From an uncultured Bacilli bacterium (GTDB taxonomy: Bacteria > Bacillota_I > Bacilli_A > RFN20 > DUOF01), in NCBI GenBank assembly GCA_934183255.1, contig CAKPSD010000001.1:496001-560000 (forward strand): 64,000 bases of DNA. Direction: 5' to 3'. Under the pieces are notes generated by a model that had not been told where the DNA came from, searched no databases, and was given only the letters and a program-made list of their open reading frames with translations. The translations under genes were made by a program, and so were the position numbers. Below, piece after piece: positions 47,079 to 53,421 of the stretch (within the stretch, counting starts at the first letter, position 1; every line of letters starts with the position of its first letter).

Positions 47079-47634
47079 TATTTAACACCTCTCTAATTAT
47101 GCCCTTAAATATAGGCTCATTTCCTTTATAACTAAGAGGACTCGCAGGTGAAGGATGATATATAGGTATAACTATTTTCTTTTTATCACCTATCATTATT
47201 TCATAACTTTTACCCACTACATCCTTTAATTTTTCTACTTTAAAACCTAACATTATTTCACTAGGATATTGCCCCATTGTTAAAATAACATCAGCATCAA
47301 ACTCTTTTATTTGTTCTAGTAAAATGTTCTTACAATTATATGAACATTCCCTTAATCTTTTTCTATCACTTATTATACATTTACAAACTTCTGTAAAATT
47401 AATATCATCTATACTAATATCCACTATTTTTAATAACCTATCTAATATCTTTCCTGATGCTTGTAAATTACCTTCTTTATTATAAAAAGGTTTACCAGTA
47501 ACTATCCATCCATCTTTAGCAGGAGATTCTCCTAAAACTAGTATTCTACTACTTCCTTTTTTGGTTGAATCACAAGTTAGTTTTTCTAGATTACCACATT
47601 TATTACATTTAATAATTATCTCTTTTAAATTCAT
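47050..47634 (-). CDS. Uracil-DNA glycosylase superfamily protein
   Basis: The 194-residue protein has KCNKCGNLEKLTC at the N-terminus, resembling the Cys-containing start of family 4 glycosylases, then ILVLGESPAKDGWIVTGKPF (the 'GE.P....' active-site motif) and the second-site HPSPASP near the C-terminus. Family 4-type enzymes remove uracil from DNA and often carry a 4Fe-4S cluster; here only part of the cysteine set is obvious. It lies upstream of the ABC-F gene, overlapping it. Glycosylase activity is inferred from the two motifs. Confidence 0.77.
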   Translation of the reverse strand: MNLKEIIIKCNKCGNLEKLTCDSTKKGSSRILVLGESPAKDGWIVTGKPFYNKEGNLQASGKILDRLLKIVDISIDDINFTEVCKCIISDRKRLRECSYNCKNILLEQIKEFDADVILTMGQYPSEIMLGFKVEKLKDVVGKSYEIMIGDKKKIVIPIYHPSPASPLSYKGNEPIFKGIIREVLNNDNIRCEQS

Positions 47635-47652
47635 AAAAAACTACTCTCCAAC

Positions 47653-48378
47653 TTACATAATACTACTTACTATATTAACTATACTTTCTAATTCACCTTT
47701 ATTTTTAAATCTATGATCTGCATTCTCCATATAGAAGAATCTATAATTTTTAGCATTACCTTTAAAGAACTCTTCATTTTTCTTATAATCTACTACATCA
47801 TCTTTTTTGCCTTGAATAATATTATAAGCATACTCATTATTAATGTTATTTATTTTATTATTTAATAAATCATTATAAAAACTCTTATCAATCATTAATT
47901 CTTTTTCAAATCCTAAATTAATATTTTTAGTATTTAGATCATCTTTTGTATAACCATGCTCTTTTAATATATTGTTAATTAAAATCTCATCCATAAATAC
48001 TGCTGGTGCTCTTAAAATTATTTTATTAAATTTTATATTAGTTTTATTTAAGTAGTTTAATAAAATGTACCCTCCAAAACTAGTAGCAAAGAAAGATATA
48101 TCATTATTATAACTACTTATAACATGCTTGATAACTCTATCTAAATAATCATAACACTCCTTTAATTCTAGCTTTGTATTGTCCTCTCCATGAGATGGTA
48201 AATCAAATGCTACTACTAAAGTATTACCTTTAGTTAATTTTTTAGCTATTTCTTTTATTGTAGAACTTTCTTTATCTCCTGCAAAACCATGAATTGTTAT
48301 TAAAACTTTTTTTATTTCCTTTTTTGGCATGAAAAAAGAACAATAAATATCATTTATCTTAGAATCAATTTGTTCCAT
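47653..48378 (-). CDS. Alpha/beta hydrolase
   Basis: A 241-residue alpha/beta-hydrolase. It shows VLITIHGFAGDKES (about residues 28-41), the nucleophile elbow FATSFGGYILLNYL with Ser in a T-S-F-G context in place of a canonical G-x-S-x-G, an acidic D in KKDDVVDYKK and the final His in NADHRFK. It most resembles the serine aminopeptidase S33/monoacylglycerol-lipase-like group. Several in-frame starts exist; ATG 48378 is best spaced from AGGTGG. Substrate unknown. It is 18 bases upstream of the glycosylase gene. Confidence 0.78.
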   Translation of the reverse strand: MEQIDSKINDIYCSFFMPKKEIKKVLITIHGFAGDKESSTIKEIAKKLTKGNTLVVAFDLPSHGEDNTKLELKECYDYLDRVIKHVISSYNNDISFFATSFGGYILLNYLNKTNIKFNKIILRAPAVFMDEILINNILKEHGYTKDDLNTKNINLGFEKELMIDKSFYNDLLNNKINNINNEYAYNIIQGKKDDVVDYKKNEEFFKGNAKNYRFFYMENADHRFKNKGELESIVNIVSSIM

Positions 48379-48509
48379 TTTCATCACCACCTACTTTTAG
48401 ATTTACATTTTTAACTATAAAAGTCAAGAAAATAACAAATATATACCTTATTTATATATATTTGACACAAATAACTCTAAATGCTAAACTTTTAAAAAGG
48501 TGATTAATT

Positions 48510-49064
48510 ATGAGTTTTTATCATGGGAGTAAAGATTCTAATATTACTACTTTATATTGTAACTATAATAGTTTTAAAGAAGTTTATGTAACAAATGATA
48601 AATTAGTAGCTTTAGTATATGCAAGTAGAGAATTTCCTAATTTGTTTTATCAAATGAAAGATGGAACTATAATTTTTAATGAAATTGTTCCTAACCTATT
48701 TAGTAAAATGTTTTCTAATAAAATTTGCTACATATATACAGCAGAAGATTTAGAATATTCTCCTATTGTTCAAGGAAATCATTGTGCTATGCAAAACTGT
48801 TTTTCAATTAATAAAGATGTAAAATTAATAAATAAAGAAATAGTTTCTGATTGTGAAAAAGAACTACTAAAATATGTTAAATCTAAAAGACTAATTATAA
48901 AAAGAATAAATGATTTATCTATTAATGAAATAAAAAAGATTATTAATGGGATATTAGCATTAAAAGATTATGATGAATCTAAATTAAGAGGGAAGAAAAA
49001 CTATACTTCTTACATATTATCTAATGAATACATTAAATCTGTATTAGCAAATATGAGTAGATAA
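48510..49064 (+). CDS. Hypothetical protein with YHGSK start (ADP-ribosyltransferase-like?)
   Basis: The 184-residue protein starts MSFYHGSKDSNITTL, with VYVTNDKLVALVYASRE (about 26-42) following. The order 'YHGS ... vy.T.....A..Ya' resembles the opening of ADP-ribosyltransferase-like and RES-type folds. The C-terminal third is helical. I cannot see a third catalytic motif clearly, so the assignment is weak. Ribosome binding site AAAAAGGTGATT. It is the last gene before the unusual 49.1-50.3 kb region and has no obvious partner or antitoxin. Confidence 0.6.
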   Translation: MSFYHGSKDSNITTLYCNYNSFKEVYVTNDKLVALVYASREFPNLFYQMKDGTIIFNEIVPNLFSKMFSNKICYIYTAEDLEYSPIVQGNHCAMQNCFSINKDVKLINKEIVSDCEKELLKYVKSKRLIIKRINDLSINEIKKIINGILALKDYDESKLRGKKNYTSYILSNEYIKSVLANMSR

Positions 49065-49179
49065 TAAAATAAACTTAGTTTTTTGAACTTTAATATTCAA
49101 ATAGTTATTCGTTTAACCTCACAATAAATAACAAAGCATACTTTATTGTCACAAATTTTAATATTTTCTCTTTTACTTT

Positions 49180-49278
49180 TTAAATTAACACATACCAATG
49201 ATCAGGCATATTATCAACTCCTTTATATTGACATAAAGTCTTTTTAATAATATAATTAATTTAAGATTAGCGATAGGT
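49180..49278 (-). mobile_element. Relic of an IS200-type TnpA transposase gene
   Basis: One minus-strand frame, open for 32 codons between stops, ends LLKKTLCQYKGVDNMPDHWY and then VLI and a stop. IS200/IS605 Y1 transposases of Firmicutes carry, as I recall the family, LCxYKGVEIIEGHxMPDHVHML at this point, around the HUH metal site. Here the blocks CQYKGV and MPDH are exact, the IIEGH part between them is deleted and HVH has become HWY, so the enzyme cannot be active. Nothing before or after this core is clearly recognisable. A short ORF of 9 codons within it also has a GGAG site but is not taken as a gene. Confidence 0.55.
49228..49256 (+). promoter_or_regulatory. Perfect consensus sigma-A promoter
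   Basis: TTGACA (49228-49233), exactly 17 bases, TATAAT (49251-49256): both boxes match the consensus. It lies antisense within the TnpA relic and points at the structured RNA below. It is the only perfect sigma-A promoter I noticed in the window. Confidence 0.7.
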
Positions 49279-49327
49279 TAAGTCCTATCACAGCTTGAAT
49301 TAAGTTTCAATACCGCTAATCTTTTTT
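49263..49327 (+). ncRNA. Putative ~60-nt RNA with a three-way junction and twin UUAAGU loops
   Basis: Transcription from the perfect promoter should start at about 49263. A 10-base-pair closing stem (AAGATTAGCG, 49263-49272, with CGCTAATCTT, 49314-49323) encloses two hairpins. Hairpin 1 is ATAGG-TTAAGT-CCTAT (49273-49288). Hairpin 2 is TTGAA-TTAAGT-TTCAA (49295-49310). Their six-base loops are identical. The closing stem is followed by a T run (to 49327) that would end transcription. It is not tRNA-like: no T-loop and no anticodon arm. I know of no family that matches. It could instead be just an elaborate terminator, but no plus-strand gene of its own ends here. Confidence 0.5.
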
Positions 49328-49655
49328 ATTTGTATTTGTCTTTGGCTTTATCAATAATAGAGTCAAAAACTTTTTTATTTTCTTTAGATACTTTCCAAGG
49401 CATTTTTCTTCCTGTAGATTTATGCATTACTTCTACTTTATTTAATGCATAATTTCTTTTAGTATCATCTTTGTTATCATTCTTTGGTAAAGGAACATTT
49501 TTTACTTTATTTGTGTATTCACTATGCGTTACACCTATACCATAATACTCTGTTTTATTATATTTTCTATCTTCATCAAAGACATAATAACTATGATTTC
49601 TTTTGCCTTTATCTCTATTTCTTTTATAATAAGGAACAAATTTTTTCTTGCTCAT
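49326..49655 (-). CDS. Hypothetical basic protein, 109 residues
   Basis: A Lys/Arg/Asn-rich soluble protein. Recognisable elements are YYGIGVTHSEYTNKVKNVPL (about 39-58) followed by KNDNKDD, and a C-terminal helix with MPWKVSKENKKVFDSI. Similar small proteins with a 'G.THS..T...KN..L..N' pattern occur in gut Firmicutes as conserved hypotheticals, by memory only. It lies 6 bases after the 83-residue gene on the same strand. Its stop overlaps the T run of the putative RNA on the opposite strand. No function assigned. Confidence 0.65.
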   Translation of the reverse strand: MSKKKFVPYYKRNRDKGKRNHSYYVFDEDRKYNKTEYYGIGVTHSEYTNKVKNVPLPKNDNKDDTKRNYALNKVEVMHKSTGRKMPWKVSKENKKVFDSIIDKAKDKYK

Positions 49656-49661
49656 AAACTA

Positions 49662-49913
49662 TTATCTTTTTTTATTACGTTTATTATGGTTATAAGCTCC
49701 AGCACTATCTTTAGCATGAGCTATATACCCAGCCCTATATGCTTTTTGTTCATCATCTAATCTTAAGGTCTTACCATTTTTATCAAGTTTAAATTTACGA
49801 TTGTTAGTTTCTCTAACCCCTCTTTTTAATTCTCTTGAATACTTCAATAATTTTTCTGATGGATTTAACAATGTAATTGTTTTACCATTTTCTTTTTTTA
49901 TTTTTACTACCAT
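49662..49913 (-). CDS. Hypothetical basic protein, 83 residues
   Basis: Another Lys/Arg-rich small protein, with LNPSEKLLKYSRELKRGV (about 16-33) and LDDEQKAYRAGYIAHAKDSA (about 52-71), the latter a 'qkAYRaGY..a..D.a' pattern that looks conserved in hypothetical proteins of gut Firmicutes (memory only). The strong basic charge (ending NKRNKKR) suggests RNA or DNA binding. Ribosome binding site AAAGGGG. It forms a likely operon with the 109-residue gene, and the small 40-residue frame overlaps its start. Confidence 0.65.
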   Translation of the reverse strand: MVVKIKKENGKTITLLNPSEKLLKYSRELKRGVRETNNRKFKLDKNGKTLRLDDEQKAYRAGYIAHAKDSAGAYNHNKRNKKR

Positions 49914-50004
49914 AATTCATTCCCCTTTCTAAATAATTATCTCTAGTTTGCATTATTCTTCCATCACCTATTTTATGAGATCTATTTTTGTTTTTTCTTT
50001 TCAT
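49882..50004 (-). CDS. Possible 40-residue basic peptide
   Basis: A short minus-strand frame from ATG 50004 to TAA 49882 encodes MKRKNKNRSHKIGDGRIMQT and then RDNYLERGMNYGSKNKKRKW, 17 of 40 residues Lys, Arg or His. It overlaps the start of the 83-residue gene in another frame. The upstream site (AAAGTG next to the ATG) is weak, so it may be a chance frame; its composition matches its neighbours. A TATAAT box lies about 45 bases upstream (50051-50056) without a clear -35. Confidence 0.35.
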   Translation of the reverse strand: MKRKNKNRSHKIGDGRIMQTRDNYLERGMNYGSKNKKRKW

Positions 50005-50142
50005 CACTTTAAATTTATACTTTTTAAATTAAAATACTTCGACACTATTTATTATAAAAGAAATTATTTTTGATTAGTGTTAGTCTTGTTTCAATGTAAT
50101 CTCACAATGAGTTCTAGATTGATTGTATTATTATAAACAAAT

Positions 50143-50174
50143 AAAAAAAATAGAGCTTTGTTCGCTCTATTTTT
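50143..50174. terminator. Terminator downstream of tRNA-Lys
   Basis: AAAATAGAGC, loop TTTGTTC, GCTCTATTTT. It is symmetric; on the minus strand it ends the tRNA-Lys transcript. Confidence 0.8.
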
Positions 50175-50246
50175 GTATTCAATAATCATATTGAAATAAT
50201 ATATAGTCATACTAACACTAAAATAGCATTAGTTGAAATTTAAAAA

Positions 50247-50322
50247 TGGTGATCCGTACAAGATTCGAACTTGTGACCCATTGATTAAGAGTCAATTGCT
50301 CTACCAGCTGAGCTAACGGACC
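50247..50322 (-). tRNA. tRNA-Lys (anticodon CTT)
   Basis: On the minus strand the acceptor GGTCCGT (50322-50316) pairs with ACGGATC. The D-arm is AGCTCAGCTGGTAGAGC, the anticodon loop is CTCTTAA (anticodon CTT, read AAG, Lys) and the T-arm is ACAAGTTCGAATCTTGT. The discriminator is A and CCA is encoded. The gene has a good promoter and a terminator, so it is a single transcription unit. The AAG-reading tRNA would supplement a UUU tRNA elsewhere. Confidence 0.97.
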
Positions 50323-50334
50323 AACTGCTTTTTT

Positions 50335-50363
50335 ATAATAATGCATTTTTAATCAAATATCAA
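50335..50363 (-). promoter_or_regulatory. Promoter of tRNA-Lys
   Basis: Minus strand TTGATA (50363-50358), 17 bases, TATTAT (50340-50335); tRNA starts 12 bases further. Confidence 0.7.
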
Positions 50364-50393
50364 TAACTTTTTCTAACTTTTATTGATTTTTGC

Positions 50394-50399
50394 TATAAT
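50394..50399 (+). promoter_or_regulatory. Extended -10 box of the 106-residue gene
   Basis: TGCTATAAT with a weak -35 (TTCTAA at 50371). It leaves a leader of about 75 bases to the ATG at 50481. Confidence 0.5.
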
Positions 50400-50480
50400 T
50401 CGACAAAATCTCCTATTACAAATATTGTTTAATATAAAACGTCAGCAATCTTTTTTATAGACAAATAGGGGGAAGGATAA

Positions 50481-50801
50481 ATGAATGATGACACTGTCGC
50501 AGTTAATAAAAATAAAATGTACAAATTAATTAATGTAAAGAAGTATGATAAAGCACGTAGTTATTTATATGAGGAGCAAAATAATGTATATCAAATGGCA
50601 ATAGAAAGATTAAAACCTTTCATTGACCATAAAATTATATATGAAGATGAAGTAGATATTTTTGTTCAAATAATTGAAGAAAATTTAATCTATAATATGT
50701 TAAAAGAAGAAGGTAATATACCTATGAACTGTATGTTCTTAGATAAAATAATAGATAAAAAGAAAAAATTAGAGTTTTTAAAAAAGATCAGAAATTGCTG
50801 A
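50481..50801 (+). CDS. Hypothetical protein, 106 residues
   Basis: Starts behind a strong GGGGGAAGGATAA. The protein is helical and charged (MNDDTVAVNKNKMYKLINVK at the start; IIEENLIYNMLKEEG in the middle; a Lys-rich end). No membrane segment, signal or motif is visible. It has its own promoter and ends inside a terminator hairpin, so it is a single-gene unit converging on the hydrogenase operon. Not recognised. Confidence 0.68.
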   Translation: MNDDTVAVNKNKMYKLINVKKYDKARSYLYEEQNNVYQMAIERLKPFIDHKIIYEDEVDIFVQIIEENLIYNMLKEEGNIPMNCMFLDKIIDKKKKLEFLKKIRNC

Positions 50802-50808
50802 TCTTTTT
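50781..50808. terminator. Bidirectional terminator, 106-residue gene and hydrogenase operon
   Basis: AAAAAGATCAG, loop AAATTG, CTGATCTTTTT. It contains the TGA of the plus-strand gene and adjoins the stop of the minus-strand hydrogenase gene. Confidence 0.85.
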
Positions 50809-52237
50809 ATTTTTTCTCTAATATTGATATTGCATCAGTAATAGTCTTTTCGTATGCCTCTTTACCATAACTATCTACTTCTGCTTTATTCTTTTCTCCA
50901 TGAGTTAAGCAACCTGCTCCTCCAATACAGCCACCAATACAAGCCATACCTTCAATAAAGTTTGCATCTAATACATTTCTATTCTTTTTCATTAAAGCAA
51001 TCTTACATGCTTCAATTCCATCGCATACACATGGTTTTAATTCAAAATCTGTGATATTTTGTTCCTTTAAACCTTCAACTACAGCATCGGCTAATCCACC
51101 TGATCTAGCAAATATTCTTCCATAGTATGAAGCATTATCTAATACATTTTCACTTAATGCAGTAATATCTATATCTTTACTATCAAATAAAGCTTGCAAC
51201 TCTTCAAAAGTAATTGCAGAATCTACATAAGGCTTAACACTATCTTTTAATATTTCTTTTTTCTTAGCAGTACATGGGCCAATAAAAACTACTTTACAGT
51301 TTTCTTCATGCTCTTTTAAATATTTAGAAATTGTAGCCATTGGAGATAAATTGTGTGAAACATGCTCTTTTAAAGATGGAAAATTCTTTTCTAAATAATC
51401 AACAAAAGCAGGGCAACAAGAACTAGTTAAAAAACCTTTTTCTGCAAGTTCCTTAGATTCTTTTTGCGCAACCATATCTGCTCCTAAAGCTGCTTCAATT
51501 ACTGTATAGAAACCTAGCTCTTTTAAACCAGTTATTACTTGACCTAATTTAGCATAAGTAAATTGGCTTGAAATAGAAGGTGCTACAATTGCATATACTT
51601 TATAATTTTTATTATCATTGCTATTCTTTATGATATCTATAACATTTAAAATATATGACCTATCTGTAATTGCTCCAAATGGGCATTGATAAACACATGC
51701 ACCACATGATATACACTTTTCATTATCAATACAAGCTTGTTTATCTTCACCCATTGAAATAGCATTTACTTTACATGCACTTTCACATGGTCTTTTATAG
51801 TTATGAATTGCGCTATAAGGGCAAACTCTAGCACACATGCCACACTCTTTACATTTACTCTTATCAATATGAGCAGTATGGTTACTATCAAAGGTTATTG
51901 CACCAAACTTACAGGCACCTTCACATCTATGAGCAATACACCCTCTACAAGAGTTAGTAACCTCATAACCACCTACTGGACATTCATCACAAGCAATATC
52001 TATTACTTGAATAACATTGCTATTATCTTTATATCCACCCATAGCCATTTTTACTCTTTCCAGTAAAATTGCTCTTTCCTTATATACACAACATCTCATT
52101 GTAGGCTTTTTACCTGGAACAATAGTCATTGGTATATCTATTGCAGTTTCTGGAAGTGTTCCTTTCCATGCTTCACTAGCTACTTCTCTAAGAACTTGAT
52201 ATTTCAACTCTTGTACTTTTGTATCAAATTTTCTCAT
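50807..52237 (-). CDS. [FeFe]-hydrogenase, catalytic
   Basis: A 476-residue iron hydrogenase. The N-terminal half has CDECPVGGYEVTNSCRGC and further Cys-rich ferredoxin-like parts (CKECGMCARVCP about 129-140, CISCGACVYQCP about 175-186) that bind several 4Fe-4S clusters. H-cluster motifs: L1 LTSSCCPAFVDYLEKNFP (about 270-287), L2 GPCTAKKKE (about 320-328), L3 EGMACIGGCIGGAGC (about 428-442). This fits the group of TSCCP-type monomeric hydrogenases with extra clusters (Calusinska group B-like, from memory). It is the last gene of a four-gene operon with a PP2C phosphatase and a PAS-containing homologue. H2 production from reduced ferredoxin is expected. Confidence 0.93.
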   Translation of the reverse strand: MRKFDTKVQELKYQVLREVASEAWKGTLPETAIDIPMTIVPGKKPTMRCCVYKERAILLERVKMAMGGYKDNSNVIQVIDIACDECPVGGYEVTNSCRGCIAHRCEGACKFGAITFDSNHTAHIDKSKCKECGMCARVCPYSAIHNYKRPCESACKVNAISMGEDKQACIDNEKCISCGACVYQCPFGAITDRSYILNVIDIIKNSNDNKNYKVYAIVAPSISSQFTYAKLGQVITGLKELGFYTVIEAALGADMVAQKESKELAEKGFLTSSCCPAFVDYLEKNFPSLKEHVSHNLSPMATISKYLKEHEENCKVVFIGPCTAKKKEILKDSVKPYVDSAITFEELQALFDSKDIDITALSENVLDNASYYGRIFARSGGLADAVVEGLKEQNITDFELKPCVCDGIEACKIALMKKNRNVLDANFIEGMACIGGCIGGAGCLTHGEKNKAEVDSYGKEAYEKTITDAISILEKK

Positions 52238-52248
52238 TTATTTACCTC

Positions 52249-53421
52249 CTAAAAATAACTAACTTTTATTCTTTTACCCATTTCTTTCAAACATTTTGAT
52301 AATTCTTCTGCTAAATTCATTTTTATACTAAAACTAATTGGAAGATTTGGATTTTGGTGAGCCGGATTTATTGCTCTACCAACAAAGAAATTTATATCTG
52401 TTGCCTCTTCAAATAATAATCTAGCAATTAAAGAAGCTCCATCTCTTTCAAAACACCATTTTTCATATAGTGTATTATCTTTTATATAATCTTTTGCATA
52501 TTCTAACACCCTATTAATAGTAATTACTCCCTCTGTCACCAAATCTACTCCATCTATCTTTGAAGTTGGAGGAATATCATTAGAAACAAAATCAAGACTT
52601 GTTGTAATTGGCTTATTTAGATACTTTGAAACCAATGATGAAGTTGTACCTCCACATACAATATGCTTTCCATCTTTAGCAAAAAACAAAGTCATCATTC
52701 TATTAACATCATCTCTATTTGATGGTGGTCCAAATAAAATATTAACAGGTACTCTTTTCTTTACCTTTATAACACATGCAGTTGCATCATCACCAGGCTC
52801 ATAGCCATATAATCTATCACATTCATTTATTAATATTGTAGATAATGTTTTTGCAGTATATCCTACCTTACAAAAGCCATCCATGTAATTAATAATATCT
52901 TCTCTTTTCCATCCAAAATTATAAGAAAAGCCAATTCCAGCATGAGGACATCCATCACTCATAGCTATAAAAATATCACCCTCATTAAGTTTAATAACAG
53001 ATTTATATATTTTCTTTCCACCAATTTCTAACTCTTCCTTATCATAATCAAAGTTATTACCATCTCTAAACATAATAACTTGTGGATTATCATATTGAAT
53101 TAATTCAGCTTCTTCATTATTAACAATATGAATAATAGTAAAAGTGGAATACGCTACTCCTCTAACTGAACATATTGGGAGAGTTGCCGCAATTGTCTCT
53201 ACACAATCTTCAATAGATAATCCTTCTGCCATCATCGTAGAAATTATTTTAGAAGTTAAGGTAGATAAAATGCTTGCTTTAACACCACTTCCAAGTCCAT
53301 CTGCTAAAACTATAACTGTAGAGTTATCACCTTCGTTTGCAATTTCAACGTGATCTCCGCATAATTGTTCACCTGCATGATTAATACTTTTATAACCTAT
53401 ATCCACACACAAATCATTCAT
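52249..53421 (-). CDS. SpoIIE/PP2C-type serine phosphatase linked to hydrogenase
   Basis: The N-terminal 200 residues are a PP2C-like phosphatase: VIVLADGLGSGVKAS (about 33-47) and IFIAMSDGCPHAGIG (metal-binding Asp residues), with an acidic GDDATACVIKV segment at the end. The C-terminal part (about 230-390) is a different domain with VNILFGPPSNRDD and LPISFSIKMNLAEELSK, unrecognised by me. In the hfs hydrogenase loci of thermophilic clostridia such a phosphatase lies between the PAS-type and catalytic hydrogenase genes, exactly as here. It overlaps the upstream gene by 8 bases. It probably controls the locus by dephosphorylation. Confidence 0.85.
   Translation of the reverse strand: MNDLCVDIGYKSINHAGEQLCGDHVEIANEGDNSTVIVLADGLGSGVKASILSTLTSKIISTMMAEGLSIEDCVETIAATLPICSVRGVAYSTFTIIHIVNNEEAELIQYDNPQVIMFRDGNNFDYDKEELEIGGKKIYKSVIKLNEGDIFIAMSDGCPHAGIGFSYNFGWKREDIINYMDGFCKVGYTAKTLSTILINECDRLYGYEPGDDATACVIKVKKRVPVNILFGPPSNRDDVNRMMTLFFAKDGKHIVCGGTTSSLVSKYLNKPITTSLDFVSNDIPPTSKIDGVDLVTEGVITINRVLEYAKDYIKDNTLYEKWCFERDGASLIARLLFEEATDINFFVGRAINPAHQNPNLPISFSIKMNLAEELSKCLKEMGKRIKVSYF

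Noticed and set aside
49263..49323. The structured RNA as a tRNA or tRNA fragment
   Set aside because: There is a closing stem and two hairpins, but no GTTCGAA T-loop, no anticodon arm and no CCA end; its total length is too short.
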